Source: Elysia crispata (taxonomy: Eukaryota; Mollusca; Gastropoda; Plakobranchidae). Taken from it: a DNA stretch of 64,000 nt. Below, in pieces: positions 1-64,000 of this stretch; position 1 is the stretch's first letter, and every line of letters begins with the position of its first letter. Under the pieces are notes generated by a model, which was given only the letters and a program-made list of their open reading frames with translations, made no database searches and was not told where the DNA came from. The stretch lies in contig JAWDGP010000286.1 of NCBI GenBank assembly GCA_033675545.1, positions 62,001 through 126,000 of the forward strand, in the 5' to 3' direction. The position numbers and the translations under genes were made by a program.

Positions 1-522
1 TTCAGGACTCATATTTTTAAAGGATCTAGGAGGTCCCTGGTCTGAGCCTTTTACTTTTTTCTAATAATGACTCAAAGGAAAAAGATGAGAAAAACACAAT
101 TTATTTCATGCTGAGATTACAAAATGGTGAGTAGAGTAATTAAATTAAGTATGTGCTAAGTTGTGTGCTTCGATTTGAAATTTATGTAAAAAATTGTTTG
201 AGCATTGTTTCACTAAGTTCTAGATCTAAACCTAATCTAGATCTACGGACTCAAAGATGCCTTTTTTTACTTTAAAAGTAGTTAAAACTCAGAGAGACAA
301 AGAAATACAAAACAAATAGCATAATCATATCAATTTCGGCTCTCTAGGTTTCAGAAGATGTATAGTTATTGTAGGCTAACGAAATAATAAGACGTGATTT
401 TCTGTCTACTACTAGATCTCCATTTCACTCAGCCAGCAGGCTGACAAAAATGTAAACACATAACTTTGGAAATCTGACCTAGGCTGTTGCCAGTTCTGGT
501 TGACCTTCTAGAGTTAACAAAC
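1..522. other. CEP290 intron after exon 51 (incomplete)
   Basis: AT-rich intronic sequence running off the left edge. It contains one cluster of TCTAGATCT-type palindromes at about 221-244. No further exon was recognised on either strand. Confidence 0.7.
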
Positions 523-55984
<55,462 letters not shown>

Positions 55985-58475
55985 TGTGATGAATTAAAAG
56001 CACTGTCTCCAGGATAAAACATGAAAGAAATATTTTAAACAAAGTAGCTCTTTATTACTCAAAAAAAAAAGAAGCGCAAAACATAAACACTAGACCAATT
56101 TGAAAATATTTTTAAATCTTTAAAAACCATGACCACATAATTGTACCAATAAATAAAAGATTTTGTATGATCTAGATCCTAGGCCTTATTTACTACATAT
56201 GACTTTTCTAGGTAATTCATTATTTTGTGCTGCCACTGATTACAGAAAAAAAAAAACAACCACTAAAGTAGTAGCTGCAGTAGTGCTTAAAAAACTGTCA
56301 CAACTGTGCAGTGGTTTCCTCCTAAGACTCACCCCCACCCTTGAGGCAAACAAAGTAGGTTTTTAGATGAACTAAGAGCTCACTTAACATTCTAAAGCCT
56401 AAGAAGTCCGCTTTCAATTCACCCTCAGTAGGTGTAAGCCAAACAAAAGCAGCCTCATTCAGTGATGGCGTGTAAACTTTAAAGCAAACGAGGGTTAAGA
56501 AATAAAGCATCACATAGGTTACCAGCTTCAGCCTACTTACACAAGTTACAGTAATTGGATACCCATTTTTTCTTATTTGTCACAGAGAGCTTCAAATTTA
56601 CAAGTAGGGTGTCTCTGCTCCGGCACATGAGAGCAATGGGTGGGTCAACAATTTTTTTACCCTTCGGGGCTCCTGCCCGTGTTAGAGACTAAAAGATATC
56701 TTGACTCTACGTAAGGATGATGACAAAAGAAATGACACTTTGATCTTCTAATTGGATTTGCTACACAAATAGCACAGTTCCTTGTCATTCTGAACACTAC
56801 TCACAATTTAAGATAAGGAAAGAGACACTAAACTTGTTAAAAAAGTATGTAGAGCTTCAGAGAAGGAGAATCTTTTTTCTACTTTCATTTATTTAAAAGC
56901 CTATCTTTAATAAACAACACACCTTGAGTATGCTCTTAGCCTTGCAAAATAAAGAGAAAACATTAAATTAATTATGTTATGCATCAAAAGTAGATTCATA
57001 GCATGATTATTGTTTCTGAGACAAAAGAATAAGAAATAGTTTACTCAAACTTTCTATAGCAGAGAGTTATGCGATACTATCAGAGGCTGAACTTATGTAT
57101 GATAATAAGTTTGTGTTCCTTGACACTTTAAGTCTATTTAATCATTAGTAGTTCAGATAATCGACATTGTGTATAGCATTAGCTGAGCAGCAGCATCAAT
57201 AAGTGGTGGTGGTGGGAGTAGTAGTATAGTGTGGTGTTTGGACTATTAAATCTTAGACAATGATAAAGACTAATCCGTGACGAATGTATACATCCGAGGT
57301 TGTGAAGAGAGCTCACCACAGAAGCGTTGAGGAGACCAAGAGCTTACTTTCTCAGTTCAGACTTATATCTCGACACAGTCGGATGATGTACTTTAATAAT
57401 TCAATAAAACCAGAAAACCCAAAGGTTCAAACTGTGCTTCTTATTAATTTGATAAGTGCTACAGTAGCAGCATTTATTGTGGTAATACTAGTAGATAAAG
57501 TCACAGCAGCATTACTAGTGGTAGATCTAGTGGAACCGACAATGGTAGAAATTGTAGTAGTAGTTGCTGTAGTGATAATCATGGTATGACATAATTAACA
57601 GCAAGAGCGAAAATAGCACGACCGTTTATTTTTCATTTTCATTAAAAGTAAAATGCATAATCAATTTTTATTTATTTCCAGCTTTAGCGCCAAGGTGTAT
57701 AGCTTCACATCTCGATCTAAGTCGAGAGATAACGAAGATGTAAAAGTGTAGGCCTAGGTCTAGATTCTAGATCTACAAACATGTCTGATCACGAAGGCCG
57801 TCACACTCTGAAAAATGAAATTCGAAGCGGACGAAGATGAATGATCAGCAAGATGAAAGAAATACCTACCAAAGTTTTTTTCGAGATTTGCAATATTTTA
57901 TTTACTTCAGAAATAAGTTCTCGTCATTACACCATAACACTTCTGGATTTAGATGTGGCGCAAAACATTCGTTTCCCCAAGACGCCATAGTCACTAAGGC
58001 GTTAAGGTATTTAGTTTCAATGAATTGAAGAGTCCTTGTTTATTTATAAATTGCCGAAGCTACCTTTCCGAAATACGAAATCGAAAATCAAACGATGTTT
58101 ACATCACATGAAACTGAAAATGATTTATGACGATGATGAAAGTCAATTATTTCTTTAAATTTATCTAGAATTTTAGATCTAAATCTAGAACAACCTCATA
58201 TAGTTTGAGACTCTTTAATCTAGTTTTAGATCTAGATCTAACCATAGATGGAGATTATACTTAGCAAAGACACAGATCTGACTAGAATCTAGATCTAGAT
58301 CTAGATCTAGTCTAGATCGAGATTAGATCATAAAATTTATAGAAATGAGATCTACATCTAAAGTGTGGATCTAGAATTCCAATAGAATTAAAACTAGATT
58401 TAGGTCTAATTTACAATACTTCTTCTTCACGCCCTTTTTGAGATCTAGATTCTAGATGCAGAATATATAGTTTAT
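55985..58475. promoter_or_regulatory. Intergenic region between divergent CEP290 and PYROXD1
   Basis: About 2.5 kb between the two start codons; it must hold both 5' UTRs and promoters. A GC-richer patch with AAGACGCCATAG (YY1-like) is at about 57978-57989, and degenerate GTA triplets lie at 57440-57575. I could not identify a convincing RFX X-box or TATA element, or place a transcription start. No coding exon recognised. Confidence 0.5.
58150..58460. repeat. Cluster of TCTAGATCTAGA-type palindromes
   Basis: More than fifteen overlapping TAGATC, TCTAGA and AGATCT motifs in about 300 bp, densest at 58283-58318. It lies immediately upstream of the PYROXD1 start codon. Similar small clusters occur at 221-244, 21091, 34686, 37864, 57750 and 59724. 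Confidence 0.85.
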
Positions 58476-58547
58476 ATGGATGCCAAAAATCCAATCAAGT
58501 ACGTCGTGGTAGGAGGAGGAATAGCAGGTGTCACATGTGTTGAAACG
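58476..58547 (+). CDS. PYROXD1: PYROXD1 exon 1 (codons 1-24)
   Basis: Encodes MDAKNPIKYVVVGGGIAGVT then CVET, with the GxGxxG FAD motif. Human: AGKFVVVGGGIAGVTCAEQ. The start is the only ATG giving a near-human N-terminus; its -3 base is T, a weak context. Donor GTAAGA. Confidence 0.93.
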
Positions 58548-61500
58548 GTAAGAGTAACCTGGTTTGGGGTAAATTCTTGCTGGCAGGACACAACAAAATT
58601 ATTCTGCGAAGAATAGATCATAAAATTGTAGTTTCAGTGTTATAATAACACTGGAAGAGCATCAAAGCTTGGAACAACATGTAGCACGACTTCCAATTGG
58701 GTACTTTGGTTTAGTATACAATGGAATTCGCTTAACAGAATCTACCCTGGCCAGCTGAGATCATGGCCCAGCTGTGCTGAGGCTGCCTGACTAGCCAGAA
58801 CGGCAATCCCGAGCTGTGTTGTTGTTTGTGTGTGCATATGATCGCTTCTAATTTCTATTTTCTTCATTGATCTTCATGAAATTTTGATTATACACTTATC
58901 AAATGCTAGTTTCTTTGACATTAATATAAAAGTAAAAAAAAAACCACTTTGAAATGATACAATTTAGATGAAATCAAATGAATAACAGTAAAGTGGTTTA
59001 CTGTGTTGATTACACACACGTCACACACATACTCAGCATGCTCTGTCAAGGCCATCTCTATAGTAAGATGGCCTTGGCTCTGTTCCATTGATTCGATCAT
59101 GTGACGTCCGACTAGTCATTCTTTCACGTAACAGTGACATCAAATACGAGTATTCTCGTACTTGGGCCAGGAGTTAGCAGCCCCGATTCCGAGATAACTT
59201 GGTCACAGGCCCTGAGAACAGATACAGCGGTACGAGGTAGATTTTGCTAAAGTCAACATCTTGGGACCCGAAACAAATGTTGACTTTAAGCAAGGTTGAC
59301 TTTATCCATTTCCAGGAAACAAGACAAAAATTCATGCTATAAAAACAGGCTGTGACCCTTTCGTTACTTATGATAGTGGTCTCCCTTTGCAATGTCTCCA
59401 TTTTGTTACTAAAAACTATAGTGTGATAAATTTATACAAGTTATTTAGGGAAATAGAAAACCACACTAAGTCTGAAAAGAGGTAAACAACTTGATGTGCT
59501 ATCCACAAAAACACAAAATATGGGTACATACAGTATACAATTCTTGCTTTATTTATGTCAGTTTTACCCTCTATTAGTATGGGCTTGGAACCATCATTAC
59601 TTTTGTTTCGTTTTCACCAGAAGAAAAAATAATGGCCTGATTAAGAAAAAATTGTTTGGTTTTATTGGAGGCTCTGAAAAGGATGCTATTGGTTAAGGAG
59701 AGCAACGGTGGTGAGAAAACAAATCTAGATCTAGACACACAGCCTTCATCCCGCACACGCCCTAAGCACCCTTCTTGTCCAATACCACACCAACTTAGAC
59801 AGGCATCTTAAGCATGCTACTAAGACACAGTTACTTACTGACTGTATTGGGTTTACAAACAAAGAGCTATATCCCGCCCACCCATTCCTAGGCATCCCCG
59901 CTTTTGTGGGTATCACTTTTTCCTATCAACCATGAGGTGTTGACTTTAAGGGAAAATGCCCCCAAGCCGTTGACTTATCATATAATCAGTTACTTAAACA
60001 AAGAAGAAATAAATGGGACAGCAGTGTGGTGTTGACTTAAAGCGAGGGTTGACTTCAAGCGGATTCCACTGTATATGGTAAAGGATATATGATGCCGTAG
60101 TTTTTTTTTATTGGTAATTCATTGTTAGAAAATGATTTACACCTAGACTTATTTGAGACTTGATTAATAAGTTCTTCTTTATTTGGTCCGACCAATCGAA
60201 GCCTTCTTTAGCATGATAAAGGTACCATACCCATTCGTAAGTCCTTCCCAGCTTGCATGTCTTGCTCCCCTCTGAGAAAAAATCCAAATTTACGAGCTAG
60301 ATATATATATATGGCAAGACCACCTCCTAGATACGTTGGATGTTTTTTTTTTTTTCTACAAAGATTTCATCTCACAAATCCTCTTTCAAAATTGGAAAGA
60401 ATGGCAATATTCCTGATACTGCGGTAGCTCAACATCAAGTGATAAATTCTCCTCAAAGACTGAGTGGACTATTTTTTCCAGTCGACTATTAGCTGCATAA
60501 CTGTCATTCATCTAGTCCAGTATTCTGACATTTTTTCTGGTTAAACCTATAGGAGCATGCTTCCTTGGAAAGACATACGCAATATGAGATTTTTATTTAA
60601 GTGAAAAGATATGTAAAAATTAGTCGCTTAGGTTGTCAAGATGATAAGTATGACATGTCTTATGATTAAGAAACATGTAGATATAAATACAATGTGTGTG
60701 ATATATATTTTTTAATTTTTTTTATCACATTGAAACTTGCTCTTCAAAATCCAAAAATATAAACATATATTTGGGAGAAATTTAAAGTTCTAAAAAAATA
60801 TTTAAGGAATCAGCACAATCTGTTTTTTACAGTGCTTGTTTTTTTTTTGTAAAGTAAAAACTTGTGGTACTTACGTTTACTTGAATTATTGATAGTTTGC
60901 GTAACCTGAGATATATACATGCTGGGCTAGTAAATCAATGGCTAATGTTTCAGAAGAAATGTATAAATTTATAAATCGAAGTCAAAATATACTAGATATA
61001 AAACATGCTTTGATTATAAATTTTAGTACATATCATAGATTTGACAATGACTATTTAACCTAGATATTTCCCTGTTTCAAAAAGTTGATGATTAATGAGT
61101 CTTAGAAGTTGATTAGATTTTGAAAATACTTTTAAATCATTTAAGATTGTAATCAAAATTTTATAAGGAAATATGTATCAAAACTGCTTTGCCCTGGCTC
61201 TAAATATGAAACAAACACTTTAAATTTAAATGCAAATCATTAGATCGTACAATGATTTTCTAACCAGCGAATCTCGATAAATTCATGATAATCATCTAAG
61301 AACTTAGCAATAAGCCTGAAAAATCTGTTGTTTTTTTTTTAAGTTAGTATAGTTTTTGAAAACAATCTCAAATCATTTCAGATAATAATATATTTCATGA
61401 AGTGATGTGATTCTATTTGCCTTGTTTCAGCTATCAGTTTTTGGAGACAGTGCCTCAATCACTTTACTCTCAGCTTCCCCTTTAATCAAGACTGTTGTTA

Positions 61501-63910
61501 ACTACTCCAAAGTAAGTAAATTAAATTAACCATTGTAAGAAAAAGATAAGATCCGCCGACATTAAAAATTAACAAAATTAGGATTGCATTTCATTACGGT
61601 TGTCATTTTTTTCATATCTGGAAAGCTCCAATAATAGATAATAACATAGCAAACTGAATATAAACTTTGAAAAGAATATTATTGTTTTCTCTTCCATATT
61701 GGAATTTGAAGAAAAAAGTTTACCAATGGTTTTACTAGTGATCCCTTTACTTCTTCTCTTTTTTTTTTAGCTTTACAAAAATATATAAACTGCAATTTAC
61801 TCTTCGATTAAAAAAGTCAATGATGTGAGTGTTGTTAATTCAAGAGGGATAATTTATTAAGATACCCATATAAACCATTATTTATTTCTGCAAGCTTTTC
61901 AATTCTTAGAAAGAATTAATTATGTAAATGAATTGAACTGGAGCATATGCACATACATATAAAAACATAAGATGTAGAATTCATATGAATTCTAGTATCT
62001 TTCCTGTGTGCAGTCAACATTTATGACTTGTAACTTTTGAATGAATTAGTGTTAGAAAAAAAATTCATAAGCTCTTTACCTGTAAATTTTACTATGTTCT
62101 ACTATGAGATTCATTGATTTCAAAAGCAGTTAGAAATGTGGTAGAGGACCAGGTGAACTTAAAGATTTCTTTACATTGTGGAATGGCAATGGAGAAAAGT
62201 ACTCAGAAGTTGGGTATTAAACTTTTTTAAATTGATGTAGGATTGTGAATTATTTTTGTTAGTTATATATAGACATTATTAATACCCAATAGAAATAAAT
62301 AAAGGCCCTAATAAATAATTTAAAAAATCATCTCACAGATTTTCTGTCGACTCGACAAAAAAACTTAAATAAGGCTTCACATGATTATGTCTGATGCCTT
62401 TAACTTTTTGAACATTTTGAATATTGAGATCAGCTACTGAAATTGAAAGGACAAAAATTCTTACATTTTTTTTTATTATTATTTTGAATATTTACAAGTA
62501 AATTATTTTGAAGATAACTTTTCTGTTTTTTTATCTGTTTATTTTTAAATCAGTCTCTTTAAACTCATTTTCACATTTCTTTAGATTTACACATGTATAA
62601 ATGAATATTTTTCAAAACGCTCTATTCAATACAGTTAACTCAGGTTGCTGAAACATTTGATGTCAAAGAAAAGCCCATAGTTTCAGTGGAAGAGAAAAAC
62701 TCCAATGTTCATGTCATCCAAACCTCTGTCACCTCTCTTTCTACAAAAGACAAGGTTAAGACATTAGATATTACTCTTGATGGCTTTCTTTAAGAGTCAT
62801 TCTTTATGCTTATAGCCCATCGGTGTACCAAACTACTTATGAGCAGTGTCACAGCGATTAAGGCCATATTGAAAGTTTATAAAAATTCTGATTGTTCACT
62901 TTAATATGCTAAATTAAGCTTTCTATCCAAAAGTATCAGAGAGGTAAAATTATTAGCAATGAAAAATAGTTGAATTGAGCTGTCTTGCTAATCCTGTCAT
63001 TTTAATAAACCTCTCCCACCCTATCTGTAATTACAATTCGTCCTCTCACCTTATTTGACCTCAGCTAACTAGGACTGAATGCATTAATATACACATTCAA
63101 ATCAAAATTCTCCGATTAAACTAATACTTTTATCCAGAAAGCTAACTTTAGGTGGCCAATATCATTTCACGCTTATTGTGTTGAAATGATCAAACCTAAA
63201 GCTGTGCATTATCAAATGTAAAGAGCTAAACTTTTCTGGCCACCAAACTGTTCTTTCAGTAAAAAAAACCTTCACAGACCACATATCTGAATAATAAAAT
63301 TTAAAAATGCTGATATTGATTGGCCTTACCCATCTAGTTGGATGGGAAAGTTTTATGATATATGCCAAACATGCTCTCTATGTGCTTAAGTTGACAACTG
63401 CACCCTCATTGTTATCATACAGATTCTTTTTTTTTATTTCTTACTTTTATAAACCCAGACTTGATATACAATTGATATTGTATTGCCTTACTGTCTCAGA
63501 ATCAAGATATTCTGCAAATCAACATTTCTTTTTACTGTGTATGAGTTGCATGAAAGATATTTTAGTTGAACATTTACTCCCAGTTTACCCTTAGGCAGGC
63601 AGAATAATTGGGATGAAAGTTCAGTCTCCCAATGCATCCTAAGTTTAAGTCTTGTATATTCTCATAGGAGATTGTACAATATTGCTTTAAAACTCGCACA
63701 TCTATTTTCAGCATGTAATATACAATCATGCCTTTTCTGTTGTTTTCATCATAAAGATATCAATCTTTGCTTTACAACACATTTTGGTAGACTGTCTGAT
63801 TTAGATTGACATCTTTCTTTTGTTTTGATACATATCAGAAAATTTACACGTCTGATGGGTGCAGTATTACATATGATAAGCTCTGTATATGCACTGGAGG
63901 GAAACCAAGG
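58476..63910 (+). CDS. PYROXD1: PYROXD1, first four coding exons; gene continues past window
   Basis: FAD-dependent oxidoreductase of the class I pyridine nucleotide-disulfide family. PYROXD1 is reported to use NAD(P)H and to protect the tRNA ligase complex from oxidative damage. The visible 115 codons hold the N-terminal FAD-binding Rossmann motif (VVVGGGIAG, residues 10-18). Exons 2 to 4 follow human PYROXD1: LLSASPLIKTVVNYSK (human [17 protein letters not shown]), ETFDVKEK (human EEFDVEEQ) and YDKLCICTGGKPR (human [13 protein letters not shown]). All four exons are phase 0 with GT-AG introns. About 385 further codons are expected to the right. Confidence 0.94.
58719..60071. mobile_element. 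Non-autonomous DNA transposon (pogo/Tigger-like TIRs) in PYROXD1 intron 1
   Basis: Left end CAATGGAATTCGCTTAAC; the reverse complement of the right end is CAGTGGAATCCGCTTGAA. Both ends are flanked by TA, as expected for the Tc1/mariner superfamily, and the termini resemble pogo-type ends. Inside are several GTTGACTTTAAG-type subterminal repeats (59252-59310, 59940-59975, 60032-60060). No transposase frame is visible, so it would be a passive derivative of 1353 bp. Confidence 0.7.
60072..61430. other. Rest of PYROXD1 intron 1
   Basis: AT-rich intronic sequence with poly(T) runs. No recognised exon or element after the transposon. Confidence 0.7.
61431..61511 (+). CDS. PYROXD1: PYROXD1 exon 2 (codons 25-51)
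   Basis: Encodes LSVFGDSASITLLSASPLIK and TVVNYSK; human: [27 protein letters not shown]. Acceptor tttgccttgtttcag, donor GTAAGT. Phase 0. Confidence 0.94.
61512..62634. other. PYROXD1 intron 2
   Basis: AT-rich, nothing recognised on either strand. Confidence 0.7.
62635..62754 (+). CDS. PYROXD1: PYROXD1 exon 3 (codons 52-91)
   Basis: Encodes LTQVAETFDVKEKPIVSVEE and KNSNVHVIQTSVTSLSTKDK, matching human [40 protein letters not shown]. Acceptor ctattcaatacag, donor GTTAAG. Confidence 0.94.
62755..63838. other. PYROXD1 intron 3
   Basis: AT-rich. The 95-codon open frame at 63307-63594 shows no recognisable similarity and lacks support as a gene. Confidence 0.7.
63839..63910 (+). CDS. PYROXD1: PYROXD1 exon 4 (codons 92-115)
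   Basis: Encodes KIYTSDGCSITYDKLCICTG and GKPR; human: [24 protein letters not shown], the end of the FAD Rossmann half. Donor GTATGC. The gene runs off the window. Confidence 0.95.
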
Positions 63911-64000
63911 GTATGCAAAGACTGCTGTAAATAGTAATTCTATTTTATTGCAATGAATAATGAATTTTTTATTATTTAATTCACAATAAAATGCTATGAG

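Noticed and set aside
57284..57589. 101-codon plus-strand frame with a Val/Ile-rich end in the intergenic region
   Set aside because: The hydrophobic end comes from degenerate GTA triplets; there is no homology and no splice context.

Overview
This is an AT-rich animal genomic window, not a prokaryotic one. It carries most of one very large multi-exon gene on the minus strand and the first exons of a second gene on the plus strand. The introns are packed with microsatellites, tRNA-derived SINE heads, decayed LINE fragments and foldback repeats. The microsatellite types, the frequent TCTAGATCTAGA-type palindromes, the LINE types and the degree of divergence from the human proteins suggest an invertebrate, most likely a mollusc and perhaps a gastropod. 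That placement is inference; no species can be named from the sequence alone.

Minus strand, about 55984 down to 523: the gene for CEP290, the giant coiled-coil protein of the ciliary transition zone and centriolar satellites. I could chain 51 coding exons from the start codon (strong Kozak context, in-frame stop just upstream) to an exon equivalent to the human C-terminal region. Every exon has GT and AG at its intron ends, and all phases match. Together they give 2238 codons. Human CEP290 has 2479 residues, so the last one or two hundred codons lie left of the window. An additional 122-nt candidate cassette exon at 48215-48336 keeps frame only if exon 10 uses a second donor 4 nt downstream. 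This is the most interesting gene-level observation.

Plus strand, 58476 onward: the first four coding exons of PYROXD1, an FAD-dependent pyridine nucleotide-disulfide oxidoreductase, with the GGGIAG dinucleotide-binding motif. The gene runs off the right edge. The two genes are head to head, with about 2.5 kb between start codons.

Layout of the non-coding part: the 8.3-kb intron between CEP290 exons 45 and 46 (4646-12989) is a repeat nest. It holds a LINE C-terminal fragment, a long inverted repeat (6932-7189 / 8625-8857), a 670-bp CTA/CTG/CCT triplet block and a LINE reverse-transcriptase remnant. The intron between exons 39 and 40 (19952-22342) holds a duplicated 143-bp repeat, a tRNA-derived SINE head and an unexplained 85-codon open frame. 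PYROXD1 intron 1 contains a 1.35-kb TA-flanked element with terminal inverted repeats. I saw no RNA genes other than tRNA-like SINE heads, no CRISPR and no defence-type system.
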